From NCBI GenBank assembly GCA_963973455.1, contig CAXAZF010000005.1, forward strand, positions 186,001-250,000: a stretch of 64,000 bases of DNA, read 5' to 3'. The notes below the pieces were generated by a model. The model was not told the origin of the DNA. It did no database searches and worked only from the letters and a program-made list of their open reading frames with translations. Both the position numbers and the translations under genes were made by a program. Shown in pieces: positions 32,785 to 42,352 of this stretch. Each line of letters opens with the position of its first letter. Within the stretch, counting starts at the first letter, position 1. This DNA is from Marixanthomonas sp002364245. Its GTDB lineage: Bacteria > Bacteroidota > Bacteroidia > Flavobacteriales > Flavobacteriaceae.

Positions 32785-33043
32785 ATATCTAAATTCCTTA
32801 TACTTCTAAAAATACTAAATTACCCTTAGTACGACAAATATTATACCTTATTTAAGAGTATAGTAGTAAAAGGACGAAAAAACTTACTAATATCAAAGAG
32901 TAAGTAAGTTTAGTTATTAACTATTTTAGCTATAGAATATGTTAATAAAATAGTGAATAATAGCCTTCAAAATGCTTCTAAAAAGCTTGGAAATAGTGTA
33001 TATTGCTCGTTAAGATTAAAAGTAAAATTAAACTATATATTTT
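32785..33043. other. Divergent promoter region between clpC and gyrA
   Basis: 259 bp with no gene. It contains an inverted repeat AACTTACT (32881-32888) and AGTAAGTT (32903-32910) with a 14-bp spacer, and a minus-strand TATTTTTA (7 of 8 to TAnnTTTG) near 32808-32815 for clpC. Nothing resembling a CIRCE or HrcA site was found. Confidence 0.5.
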
Positions 33044-35590
33044 ATGGCTGAAGGTGAAAAATTAATTCCCATAAACATTGAAGATGAAATGAAATCGGCC
33101 TACATTGATTATTCAATGTCGGTCATTGTGTCACGTGCACTTCCTGATGTACGTGATGGGATGAAACCTGTACACAGAAGGGTTTTGTTCGGTATGCACG
33201 AATTAGGTGTTAGATCTAACACTTCGCATAAAAAATCAGCAAGAATAGTTGGTGAGGTCCTTGGTAAATACCACCCACATGGTGATACTTCGGTTTACGA
33301 TGCTATGGTACGTATGGCACAAGAATGGAGTTTACGCTATATGCTTGTAGATGGTCAAGGTAACTTTGGATCGATCGATGGTGATAGTCCAGCGGCAATG
33401 CGTTATACAGAAGCGCGTATGCGAAAGATTTCTGAAGATATGTTAGCCGATATTGATAAAGAAACGGTTGACCATCAATTAAATTTCGACGACACTCTTG
33501 AAGAACCTACCGTTCTTCCAACCCGTGTTCCTGGACTATTGATCAATGGTGCTTCTGGTATTGCCGTGGGTATGGCAACCAATATGCCTCCCCATAATTT
33601 AACAGAAGTTGTTGACGGGACCATCGCCTATATTGAAAACAACGATATAGACATCGATGGGCTTATGCAGCACGTTAAAGCTCCCGATTTTCCCACTGGA
33701 GGAATAATTTATGGATACGAAGGAGTTCGCGAAGCTTTTCATACAGGTCGTGGCCGTGTGGTTATGCGTGGAAAAGCAAGTTTTGAAGAAGTAAATGGTC
33801 GTGAATGTATCGTTGTTACTGAAATTCCATACCAAGTAAATAAGGCAGATATGATTAAGAAAACTGCCGATCTTGTAAATGATAAGAAAATTGAGGGTAT
33901 TTCTAATATTCGGGATGAATCTGATCGAAATGGGATGCGTATCGTCTACATATTAAAACGTGATGCAATTCCTAATATCGTTTTGAATATGCTGTATAAA
34001 TATACAGCCCTTCAGTCCAGTTTTAGTGTAAATAACATTGCGCTTGTAAAAGGGCGACCAGAGTTACTAAACTTAAAACAACTAATACAGTATTTTGTAG
34101 AACACCGTCATGAAGTTGTGGTTCGACGTACAGAATATTTACTTCGTAAAGCAGAAGAACGCGCTCATATTTTAGAAGGGCTAATTATTGCATCAGACAA
34201 TATAGATGAAGTAATTGCATTAATTAGAGCCTCTTCTAATACAGAAGAAGCACGGCAAAAATTAATTGAAAGGTTTGAATTGACAGAAATTCAAGCAAGG
34301 GCTATCGTTGAAATGCGCTTACGTCAGTTAACAGGACTGGAGCAAGATAAACTTCGTACCGAATATGACGAGTTAATGAAAACCATTGATGGCTATAAAG
34401 AAATTCTTAATAATGAAGGTCGCCGAATGGAAATTATTAAGGAAGAATTGGAAGAAATTCGTGATAAATATGGAGATGAACGTCGTTCGGTTATAGAGTA
34501 TGCAGGTGGTGATGTAAGCATTACCGATTTGATCCCTGACGAACAAGTTGTTATCACAATTTCTCACGCAGGTTATATTAAACGAACTTCGTTAACCGAA
34601 TATAAGCGTCAAAATAGAGGAGGAGTAGGTTCTAAAGCTTCTTCTACACGTAATGAAGACTTCCTTGAAGATCTTTTTGTTGGTACTAATCACCAATACA
34701 TGTTGTTTTTCACTCAAAAAGGAAAATGTTACTGGATGCGGGTATTTGAAATTCCGGAAGGAAGCAGGCAATCTAAAGGAAGAGCTATTCAAAACTTGAT
34801 TAATATTGAACCAGATGACAAACTAAAAGCATTTATTTGTACAGAAGACCTGAAAGATGAGGAGTACATCAACAGCCGCTATGTCATTATGGCAACTAAA
34901 AAAGGTCAAGTTAAAAAGACCTCTTTAGAACAATATTCACGACCACGATCTAACGGTATTAATGCCATTACGATTAAAGAAGGTGACGAACTCATAGAAG
35001 CAAAATTAACTAGGGGTGACAGTCACGTAATGCTTGCTGTTAAATCTGGTAAAGCGATTCGTTTTGAAGAAGAGAAGACAAGACCAATGGGGCGTAATGC
35101 TTCTGGTGTTCGAGGTATTCGTTTAGGTAGCGATGATGATGAAGTAGTAGGGATGGTAGCAATTAATGATGACGAGTCTAATATCCTTGTCGTTTCTGAA
35201 AAAGGATATGGTAAACGATCAGATCTAGATGACTACAGAATTACCAACAGAGGAGGAAAAGGTGTAAAAACCATTAATATTACCGAAAAAACAGGTAAAT
35301 TAGTGGCAATCAAGAACGTAACTGATAGTGACGGACTGATGATTATTAATAAATCGGGAATTGCCATTCGTATGGCAGTTGAAGATTTACGGGTTATGGG
35401 CCGTGCCACTCAAGGGGTGCGTTTAATAAAAGTACGTGAAGATGATGCCATTGCCGCAGTAGCCAAAGTTAAGAATGAAGATGAAGACATGGACGACGAA
35501 GACATAACTTCAGAAGGGACAGCAGAAACTGAAACCGATTCTGGCACTACTCTTGATACTAATGATGAACAAACCGAAAACAACGAATAA
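33044..35590 (+). CDS. gyrA: DNA gyrase subunit A
   Basis: 848 residues. The N-terminus has DYSMSVIVSRALPDVRDGMKP, and RYTEARM places the catalytic tyrosine at residue 121. The quinolone-region stretch HPHGDTSVYDAMVRMAQ has threonine at 82 (Ser83 in E. coli) and aspartate at 86. The GyrA-box region of the C-terminal beta-pinwheel reads QNRGGVGSKAS (about residues 525-535), which has the Q-R-G-G-x-G core that marks gyrase against topoisomerase IV. An acidic tail (DEDMDDEDITSEGTAE) ends the protein. Gyrase negatively supercoils DNA. The TPR-protein ATG follows the stop by 13 bp. High confidence. Confidence 0.97.
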   Translation: MAEGEKLIPINIEDEMKSAYIDYSMSVIVSRALPDVRDGMKPVHRRVLFGMHELGVRSNTSHKKSARIVGEVLGKYHPHGDTSVYDAMVRMAQEWSLRYMLVDGQGNFGSIDGDSPAAMRYTEARMRKISEDMLADIDKETVDHQLNFDDTLEEPTVLPTRVPGLLINGASGIAVGMATNMPPHNLTEVVDGTIAYIENNDIDIDGLMQHVKAPDFPTGGIIYGYEGVREAFHTGRGRVVMRGKASFEEVNGRECIVVTEIPYQVNKADMIKKTADLVNDKKIEGISNIRDESDRNGMRIVYILKRDAIPNIVLNMLYKYTALQSSFSVNNIALVKGRPELLNLKQLIQYFVEHRHEVVVRRTEYLLRKAEERAHILEGLIIASDNIDEVIALIRASSNTEEARQKLIERFELTEIQARAIVEMRLRQLTGLEQDKLRTEYDELMKTIDGYKEILNNEGRRMEIIKEELEEIRDKYGDERRSVIEYAGGDVSITDLIPDEQVVITISHAGYIKRTSLTEYKRQNRGGVGSKASSTRNEDFLEDLFVGTNHQYMLFFTQKGKCYWMRVFEIPEGSRQSKGRAIQNLINIEPDDKLKAFICTEDLKDEEYINSRYVIMATKKGQVKKTSLEQYSRPRSNGINAITIKEGDELIEAKLTRGDSHVMLAVKSGKAIRFEEEKTRPMGRNASGVRGIRLGSDDDEVVGMVAINDDESNILVVSEKGYGKRSDLDDYRITNRGGKGVKTINITEKTGKLVAIKNVTDSDGLMIINKSGIAIRMAVEDLRVMGRATQGVRLIKVREDDAIAAVAKVKNEDEDMDDEDITSEGTAETETDSGTTLDTNDEQTENNE

Positions 35591-35603
35591 AAATTTAAAA
35601 ACA

Positions 35604-36869
35604 ATGAAAAAGCAAATTTTAATAGCAGGTGCATTAACCATATCTGTTATAGCATTTGGACAAAAAAGAGAAATTAGAAAAGCAGAAAGGGCTTTCAATG
35701 ATAAAAATTATACCGAAGCCATTTCAGAATTAAAACAAGCAGAAGCTTCTTTAGCAAGTGCAGATGAAGATGAGAAAGCACAATACTACCTTGTTAAAGC
35801 TGAAGTTTATACTGCAAGTGCTGGTGATGATCTCAACAAAATGAAAATGGCCTCTGAAGCCTATCAAAAAGCTGTTGAGATGGGTGCCAAAAACGATGAA
35901 GGAAAAAGAATGGATGCTCTACAGCAAAACCTTCGAGCAGCATTAGTTAATAGTGCTATTAAAGATCAGAATTCCCAAAATTTTGAATTGGCATCAGATA
36001 AGTTGTACAACAGCTATATGGTAAGCAAGAAAGATACTTCAGATCTTTATTATGCTGCTAGCAATGCCGTTAATGCAAAAAACTATGATAAAGCTTTAAA
36101 GTATTACCAAAACTTGTTAGATATGGGATATAATGGTGCTTCAAAAGAGTTTGTTGCCACCAATAAAGAAACTGGAGAAGAGAAAACTTTTGCTTCAAAA
36201 TCTGAACGTGACCTTATGATTAAGGCCGGAGAATTTATCAAGCCAGTAGAACGAATGACACAATCTAAAAAAGGAGACATTCTTCGTAATATGACCTTAA
36301 TCTACATTGAAAATGGTGAAGACGAAAAAGCTTCCAAACTTATGTCTAACGCTAGAAAAGAAAATCCAGATGATACTTCTTTAATGCGCGCCGAAGCCAA
36401 TATGGCATATAAAATGGGTAATAAGCAATTATATAGCGAATTAATGCAAAATATTGCTGAATCTGATCCTGATAACCCAGAAGTTTTTTACAACTTAGCA
36501 GTTAGTAACGCCGAAATTGGAGAAACTGAAAAAGCAATAGAATATTACAACAAAGCTATTGAGTTAAAGCCCGATTACGCTTCTGCTTTAATTAACTTAG
36601 CAGTACTGAAGCTTTCAAAAGAAGAAGATATAGTAAATGAAATGAACAGTCTAGGAATGTCCAAGGCTGATGCTGAAAAATACGAGCAATTAAAGGAAAA
36701 AAGACAGCAAATGTACAAAGATGTAATTCCAGATTTGGAAAAGGCAAAAAAATTGCGTCCAAAAGATCCTGAAATTGTTAGGACTTTAATGAATATTTAT
36801 GGTCAAGTGGGAGAAGATGCTAAATATAAAGAATTGAAAGCTACATTGGCTGAATTGGAAGGAAACTAG
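35604..36869 (+). CDS. Exported tetratricopeptide-repeat protein
   Basis: 421 residues from ATG at 35604. The longer in-frame start overlaps gyrA, while this one gives a clean signal peptide (MKKQILIAGALTISVIAFGQ). Several TPR units follow, the clearest being VFYNLAVSNAEIGETEKAIE and YNKAIELKPDYASALINLAV. It is likely periplasmic. Such a TPR gene immediately after gyrA is common in Flavobacteriaceae in my recollection, and 13-bp spacing suggests co-transcription. A strong terminator closes the unit. Function is unknown; scaffolding of envelope complexes is a guess. Confidence 0.88.
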   Translation: MKKQILIAGALTISVIAFGQKREIRKAERAFNDKNYTEAISELKQAEASLASADEDEKAQYYLVKAEVYTASAGDDLNKMKMASEAYQKAVEMGAKNDEGKRMDALQQNLRAALVNSAIKDQNSQNFELASDKLYNSYMVSKKDTSDLYYAASNAVNAKNYDKALKYYQNLLDMGYNGASKEFVATNKETGEEKTFASKSERDLMIKAGEFIKPVERMTQSKKGDILRNMTLIYIENGEDEKASKLMSNARKENPDDTSLMRAEANMAYKMGNKQLYSELMQNIAESDPDNPEVFYNLAVSNAEIGETEKAIEYYNKAIELKPDYASALINLAVLKLSKEEDIVNEMNSLGMSKADAEKYEQLKEKRQQMYKDVIPDLEKAKKLRPKDPEIVRTLMNIYGQVGEDAKYKELKATLAELEGN

Positions 36870-36886
36870 CTTTTTGTGCTGAAACT

Positions 36887-36929
36887 AAATAAAAGGTCGT
36901 CTAAAAACTATTTAGACGACCTTTTATTT
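36887..36929 (+). terminator. Strong rho-independent terminator after the gyrA-TPR unit
   Basis: A perfect 19-bp stem (36887-36905 with 36911-36929) closes an AACTA loop and has an A-rich left and T-rich right arm, so it could act in both directions. It lies 18 bp after the TPR stop. Confidence 0.93.
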
Positions 36930-37208
36930 TTGCTATTTTAGTCAATTTGTATTTTTAGCCGAAACATTTTTTTCTTAAAACTATAAAGTAACTTCTTTAA
37001 AAAGATAAACCTTCACTATCTAATAGTCTTTCAAGCTTATTATCAAAGCCTTATGCAACTTCCCATTACTTAATTTTATAAACGCTGTGTAATAATGCTA
37101 GCAAATTTACACGCTTTTATTCAGCAGATAGCTAGTTGTAAAGTAATTTGTTTTTTTTTAAACCTTTACATTATTGGTTTTAAGTTGTTCGGCTCTTTCT
37201 ATCTTTAA
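36930..37208. other. Gene-free interval after the gyrA-TPR terminator
   Basis: 279 bp (339 bp including the terminator) of AT-rich sequence with no ORF, RNA gene or clear repeat seen. The T-runs near 37140-37170 might end the minus-strand gene at 37209-37613 but have no well-formed stem. Confidence 0.5.
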
Positions 37209-37613
37209 CTAAGCAAACTCTGGTTCTAAAAGTTGTACGTTACTTTTTAAGCGTTCAATTACAATATTCATCATCCGTTTGTTGAGTGCAGAAGAGTCTT
37301 CAATATACACTTCATATTCGTGCAGTGTAAATTGGCCAATGACCATTCCTTTTAATGAATTTCGAAACTTCATGTCTTTATGTATGGCGTTATCAATATA
37401 ATCCATTCGTTTTTCTACCGAAAGATCATAAAATACGTTTTTGTGTTTTCGAACGTAATTTCTAAAAGCTGCAAGCAATAAATTTTTCTGAAGCTTCACA
37501 ACGGGGCGTAAGGTATTATTCTGAAAATACTCTGCATCGCTCATTTGATCATTGAATGTTGCCGAAGGAATTTCGGGTCTTAATTGCAATAAAACTTCGT
37601 CTCTAGTTTCCAT
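37209..37613 (-). CDS. Conserved hypothetical protein, 134 residues
   Basis: A soluble, mostly helical protein beginning METRDEVLLQLRPEIPSA with a charged central part (RNYVRKHKNVFYDLSVEKR) and the segment RNSLKGMVIGQFTLHEYEVY. It shows no signal peptide and no known motif. I recall that similar flavobacterial proteins are sometimes labelled glyoxalase-like, but no metal-binding pattern supports this. It is monocistronic, with 154 bp separating it from the divergent aldehyde dehydrogenase gene. Reality is supported by normal composition and by the fit between neighbours. Confidence 0.7.
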   Translation of the reverse strand: METRDEVLLQLRPEIPSATFNDQMSDAEYFQNNTLRPVVKLQKNLLLAAFRNYVRKHKNVFYDLSVEKRMDYIDNAIHKDMKFRNSLKGMVIGQFTLHEYEVYIEDSSALNKRMMNIVIERLKSNVQLLEPEFA

Positions 37614-37767
37614 AATAATTGGGTTTTACTAAAATTATACATTTTGAAAGCCTCTTTTTTCTGAAACCGATATAGTTATAAACGGCTTTTCAACAGTATT
37701 TTGCCGTTAAAATCATCTTAATCCGTCTTTTTGTTTATAGTCTTTTGGGTACTTTTAAAAGAAAAAG

Positions 37768-39129
37768 ATGGCAACTAAAACTTCTATAAATCCATATAAC
37801 GGTGCTGAATTAAAATCCTACAAAACACACACTAAATCCGAAATTCAAGATATTTTAACAAAAGCCGATAAACGGTTTTATTCGTGGCGAGAAACCTCAT
37901 TTGCAGAACGAAAAAAACTAATGTTAGCAGCCGCTTCTGAATTAAAAAATAATAAAGAAGAATATGCAAAGGATATGACCTTGGAAATGGGGAAACCTAT
38001 AAAACAAGCCATTGCCGAAGTTGAAAAATGTGTGTGGGTTTGCGAATATTACGCCGAAAATGCAGAAGCACAATTAAAAAATGAAATAATTAAAACCGAT
38101 GCCCATAAAAGTTATGTGAGTTATGAGCCTATGGGAGTAGTTTTAGCCATCATGCCTTGGAATTACCCTTTATGGCAAGTATTCCGTTTTGCAGCACCTG
38201 CTTTGATGGCTGGGAATATTGGGGTGTTGAAACACGCTTCTAATGTCTTTGGTAGTGCGCTAAACATTGAAAAAGTATTTAAACGAGCTGGATTCCCAGA
38301 CCACTGTTTTACTACTTTAAAAGTGGGAAGTGGTGCTATTGAAGAAATTATAGAAAACCCAATTGTAAAAGCCGTAACCTTAACGGGTAGCGGTCCTGCT
38401 GGCTCTGAAGTAGCATCAACGGCTGGAAAAAACATAAAGAAATCGGTATTGGAACTTGGCGGAAATAATGCCTTGGTTGTTTTAAAAGATTGCGATATTG
38501 ATAAAACAATCGATGTGTGTGTACAGGCTCGTTTTCAAAACACTGGACAGAGTTGCATTGCTGGTAAACGGTTATTGGTAGATGAATCTATTTCAGAAGA
38601 ATTTATTGAGAAATTAGTTTTAAAAGTTCGGGAATTGAAAAGTGGTGACCCTATGGACGAAGAAACCTTTATAGGGACCTTAGCAAGAGAAGATTTAGCG
38701 AAAGACTTAAAAGAACAGGTCGATAAATCTGTTAAAGCTGGTGCGAAGCTAGAGATAGGGGGGAAGCGACAAAACGCTTATTTTGAACCAACTGTTGTAA
38801 GCGGGATTACGCCTAAAATGGCAATGTTCAAAGAAGAAACTTTTGGTCCGGCATTGTCGGTTACAACTTTCAAATCTGTGGATGAAGCCATAGAACTATC
38901 GAACAATTCAAAATTTGGATTAGGGGTTTCTATTTTTTCTGAAGACATCGAAGCTGCTGAAAAAATTGCCTATCGTTTTGATGAAGGTGCCGTTTTTATT
39001 AACGAACTGGTAAAAAGCGATCCGCGTTTACCCTTTGGAGGAGTTAAAAACAGTGGTTATGGTCGCGAATTAAGCGAACACGGAATTAAGGAGTTTGTAA
39101 ACAGGAAAACTGTTTATATTAATAAATAA
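37768..39129 (+). CDS. NAD(P)-dependent aldehyde dehydrogenase, succinate-semialdehyde type
   Basis: 453 residues, the short form typical of E. coli Sad-like enzymes. The cofactor segment AIMPWNYPLWQVFR, the glycine motif VTLTGSGPAGSEVAS, catalytic glutamate in LELGGNNALVVL and catalytic cysteine in GQSCIAGKR are present. The C-terminus has PFGGVKNSGYGRELSEHGI. The likely substrate is succinate semialdehyde or a similar short aldehyde, oxidised in the cytosol. No GABA transaminase gene is nearby. It is monocistronic, ended by a bidirectional terminator shared with the convergent Asp-box gene. Confidence 0.9.
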   Translation: MATKTSINPYNGAELKSYKTHTKSEIQDILTKADKRFYSWRETSFAERKKLMLAAASELKNNKEEYAKDMTLEMGKPIKQAIAEVEKCVWVCEYYAENAEAQLKNEIIKTDAHKSYVSYEPMGVVLAIMPWNYPLWQVFRFAAPALMAGNIGVLKHASNVFGSALNIEKVFKRAGFPDHCFTTLKVGSGAIEEIIENPIVKAVTLTGSGPAGSEVASTAGKNIKKSVLELGGNNALVVLKDCDIDKTIDVCVQARFQNTGQSCIAGKRLLVDESISEEFIEKLVLKVRELKSGDPMDEETFIGTLAREDLAKDLKEQVDKSVKAGAKLEIGGKRQNAYFEPTVVSGITPKMAMFKEETFGPALSVTTFKSVDEAIELSNNSKFGLGVSIFSEDIEAAEKIAYRFDEGAVFINELVKSDPRLPFGGVKNSGYGRELSEHGIKEFVNRKTVYINK

Positions 39130-39132
39130 AAT

Positions 39133-39167
39133 AAAAAAAGCTCGCAGTGATTTTGCGAGCTTTTTTT
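39133..39167. terminator. Bidirectional terminator between aldehyde dehydrogenase and Asp-box genes
   Basis: A 14-bp perfect stem (39133-39146 with 39154-39167) with a 7-nt loop and A- and T-runs at both sides. It lies 4 bp after the dehydrogenase stop and 16 bp before the stop of the convergent gene. Confidence 0.93.
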
Positions 39168-39182
39168 TTAAATAATTTATAA

Positions 39183-42100
39183 TTAATCATCGGAAAGAAA
39201 TTCTTCTTTCGTTTTAATAGTTGGTTTTTCAAGTTCATTTTTTTCTAAAAACTTCAGGAATTTTTTACCTTCTTTGTCTTTAATAGTTGCGTAGCGCTCT
39301 TTAGCTTCAACAAAATCTTCAGAAATTAATTGTAAATTTTGTTTTTGAGACGCTGTTACTCGACTAAAAGAACTTGCAATATTCGAGTATAAATCGGCCA
39401 TACGCTCTCTTAATTCTGGTTCAGCTGCAGCAACGTAATTATCACCGGTTGTAATAACTAAATCTTTCCGAAGGTTTTCCAATGCATCGTATAGTTTTTG
39501 AGCTTCCTTTTTGCCTTTTGGATGCTCTTCAATTACAGAGTTGGCTTTGTCTTGCAGTTCGCCCAATTCATAAACTATATACGCTAAATCTTCAACCATA
39601 TTGAATAATTGTTTGGTCAATTTTTCTTGTTCTTTACGCTCAGCTAATGTAGTTAAGGACTTTTCATCATACTTTACATCAATTTCAGTTTCATATGTAT
39701 TTTTACCTTTTGTCAATACTACTTTGTATGTTCCTGCAGGTACTCGAGGAGCCGTAAAACCTCCGTATGATAGTGTTTTACCAGCTGCCATTTTTGGGGT
39801 GGCGCTCGTATAGTTCCAGTTTACAATATTAATTCCTTTTGATTTTCCAGGGGATAGGGGGGCTATTTTGTTTCCCTCCATATCTTGAATTTCCATTTCC
39901 ATTTTTCCAAAGGTATGTCGCTTTTTTAAATAGTATACTATTCTAGCCGACGTTGGTTTATTGCCACCTACAAATTGTGTTTCCGTACCAAAACTTCCGC
40001 TAAAACCACTTTCTTCTGGCATATTAAAAGCTTCTGTGTCGAAAAAGTGAACATCTTTTTCTAAAATCGATGCGTTAAGTTGACGTAACGGACTTATGTC
40101 GTCTATAATGATTGCGCCGCGTCCATGTGTGCCCATTACAACATCATTGGTTTGCTTTTGCATATCGATAAAATGAACGGCAACCGGTGGCATGTTATTT
40201 GTGAATTGTGACCAATTATTTCCGCCATCAATGGTAACATACAATCCCATTTCGGTTCCTAAAAACAATAAATCTTCATTTTCATAATCCTCTTGAATAT
40301 TTCGGACAAAAGCATTTTCTTGAATGTCTTCTGAAATGATAGACTTCCACGTTTTACCATAATCGGTCGTTTTTAAGGCGTATGGTTTCATATCACCTGT
40401 TGTGTGGCCTTCAAAAACTGCGTAAGCCGTCCCTTTTCCATGTACACTGGCTTCAATGTGATACACCCAAGTATTTGCTGGAATACCTGTTAAATTTTCA
40501 GTAACGTTGTTCCATTTTTTTCCACCATCGGTTGTTACTTGTACATTTCCGTCATCAGTTCCTACCCAAATAATGTCTTCATCTAAGGGGGATTCTGCAA
40601 TTGTAAAAATTGTTGTGTGGTTTTCAGCTCCGCTATTGTCAACAGAAAGCCCTCCAGATTCTGATTGATCTTGCTTTTTGGGGTCATTCGTAGTCAAGTC
40701 GGGAGAAATTATCTGCCACGTTTCACCCATATCTTCACTTTTATGTACAAACTGACTTCCCATATAAAAACGGTCTGGTGAGTGAGTGCTTACTGCCATT
40801 GGGGCATTCCAGTTAAAGCGCAATTCAGCATCTCCTTTTTTAGGCAAAGGTTGTATGGTTCGGGTTCTATTTTTATCTGCATCATATCGCCAAACGTTTT
40901 CAGCACCTTGCATTTCAGAATAAATAATATTTTTTGTTAGATGTTTCAACACTCTAAACCCATCTCCATAACCAACGCTATTCCAATCACGGGCATTTAC
41001 CCCTCCAGGGGAAGAAGAAGGACCATACCAGCTTCCATTATCTTGTAAACCGCCATAGACATTGTAAGGCTCAGCATCATCAGTGCTAATGTGATAAAAC
41101 TGAGAAAGTGGAAGATCTTCAACAATTTCGAAAACCGAACCACCATTCCAAGAGCGGTACAGGCCACCATCTGTAGCTGAATACATAATGTCGCTATCAT
41201 TTATATGGAATGTGACATCATGAATATCGGCGTGCATATTCCCAAGATTTTTAAAGGTTTTTCCACCATCCCTGCTTATAGAACCAGTAAGACCACCTTT
41301 TACAACAATATCAGGGTTTTTAGGATCGATAGTTATGCGTGAAAAATAAAAAGGACGGACGGTCAACCCAAAATCATTATTTAGGTGTTCCCAGCTTTTT
41401 CCGGCATCAGTAGATTTCCAAAGTCCATTTTTATCTTTTTCTTCGGTTTCTAATACCGAATATAAAATATTATTGTCACTTGGTGCCACCGCAATGGCAA
41501 TTCTACCTAAATCACCTTTTGGGAATCCGTTGTGTATTTTATTCCAAGTTTTACCACTATCAGTAGATTTGTACAAAGCACTATTTTCCCCTCCGGAATT
41601 AAAACTCCATCCCGTACGCCTAAACTGCCACATAGAGGCATAAAGTACATTTGGATTTTTTGGGTCCATTATTACATCTGCTGCTCCAGTAGAAGGGCCA
41701 ACATATAAAATCTTATTCCAAGTTTTTCCACCATCGGTTGTTTTATACACACCGCGGTCTTCACTATCGCTCCATAATGCGCCTAAAACGCCTACATACA
41801 CTTCATTTGTATTGTTAGGGTTAATTACTACGGAAGCAATTCGCTCACTGTTTTCAAAACCGGAAATTTCTTTCCAATTGTTACCACCATCTGTTGATTT
41901 AAACAACCCATCACCAACAGAAACTGAGTTACGTGTCCAAGTTTCACCAGTACCTACCCAAATAGTCTGATCAGGGTTTTTGGGATCTAATGTTACCACG
42001 CCAATAGACTGTACATGTTCATCAAAAATAGGGGAGAACATAGCTCCTCCATCATTAGACTTCCAAACGCCACCACCGGCGGTACCAATGTAGATAATTC

Positions 42101-42275
42101 GCGTGTTGGTTGGATGCATTTCTATATCGTTAATACGGCCACTCATTAATGCAGGGCCTATATGACGAGCTTCCATATCGCCAAATAATTCTTTTCCTTT
42201 TAAAGCGGTTTCTTGGGCTGAAAATGATATAGGCAAGAGAGCTAATATCAATAAGGTGTACAATAATTTTTTCAT
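39183..42275 (-). CDS. Large secreted Asp-box (VPS10/sortilin-like) beta-propeller protein
   Basis: 1030 residues. A signal peptide (ALLPISFSAQ) leads into about 650 residues with eleven Asp-box motifs of the type S/T-x-D-x-G-x-T/N-W, for example STDGGNNW, TTDGGKTW, STDSGKTW, STDAGKSW and TTDYGKTW, as in VPS10/sortilin ten-bladed propellers or BNR-repeat hydrolases. A loop region and a helical C-terminal domain (about residues 850-1030, charged) follow. A catalytic sialidase triad is not apparent, so it is more likely a binding or scaffold protein. It is probably exported to the periplasm or outer membrane. Function is unknown; VPS10 labels are common for such proteins. Confidence 0.85.
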   Translation of the reverse strand: MKKLLYTLLILALLPISFSAQETALKGKELFGDMEARHIGPALMSGRINDIEMHPTNTRIIYIGTAGGGVWKSNDGGAMFSPIFDEHVQSIGVVTLDPKNPDQTIWVGTGETWTRNSVSVGDGLFKSTDGGNNWKEISGFENSERIASVVINPNNTNEVYVGVLGALWSDSEDRGVYKTTDGGKTWNKILYVGPSTGAADVIMDPKNPNVLYASMWQFRRTGWSFNSGGENSALYKSTDSGKTWNKIHNGFPKGDLGRIAIAVAPSDNNILYSVLETEEKDKNGLWKSTDAGKSWEHLNNDFGLTVRPFYFSRITIDPKNPDIVVKGGLTGSISRDGGKTFKNLGNMHADIHDVTFHINDSDIMYSATDGGLYRSWNGGSVFEIVEDLPLSQFYHISTDDAEPYNVYGGLQDNGSWYGPSSSPGGVNARDWNSVGYGDGFRVLKHLTKNIIYSEMQGAENVWRYDADKNRTRTIQPLPKKGDAELRFNWNAPMAVSTHSPDRFYMGSQFVHKSEDMGETWQIISPDLTTNDPKKQDQSESGGLSVDNSGAENHTTIFTIAESPLDEDIIWVGTDDGNVQVTTDGGKKWNNVTENLTGIPANTWVYHIEASVHGKGTAYAVFEGHTTGDMKPYALKTTDYGKTWKSIISEDIQENAFVRNIQEDYENEDLLFLGTEMGLYVTIDGGNNWSQFTNNMPPVAVHFIDMQKQTNDVVMGTHGRGAIIIDDISPLRQLNASILEKDVHFFDTEAFNMPEESGFSGSFGTETQFVGGNKPTSARIVYYLKKRHTFGKMEMEIQDMEGNKIAPLSPGKSKGINIVNWNYTSATPKMAAGKTLSYGGFTAPRVPAGTYKVVLTKGKNTYETEIDVKYDEKSLTTLAERKEQEKLTKQLFNMVEDLAYIVYELGELQDKANSVIEEHPKGKKEAQKLYDALENLRKDLVITTGDNYVAAAEPELRERMADLYSNIASSFSRVTASQKQNLQLISEDFVEAKERYATIKDKEGKKFLKFLEKNELEKPTIKTKEEFLSDD

Positions 42276-42309
42276 GGGTTGGTTTTTGAAGTGAAATATA
42301 CTTAGAATA

Positions 42310-42336
42310 AAAAATCCCCGTCTAGCGGGGATTTTT
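42310..42336 (-). terminator. Rho-independent terminator upstream of the Asp-box gene
   Basis: An 11-bp perfect stem (42310-42320 with 42326-42336) with a TCTAG loop. On the minus strand it follows the LolA-like gene by 17 bp. The A- and T-rich flanks also allow action on plus-strand read-through. Confidence 0.9.
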
Positions 42337-42352
42337 GGGTTGTTTTATTGAT

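Noticed and set aside
36930..37208. Possible small RNA or gene in the spacer after the gyrA-TPR terminator
   Set aside because: No ORF above 20 codons with a plausible start, no stable structure and no promoter-like box with fitting spacing were found.
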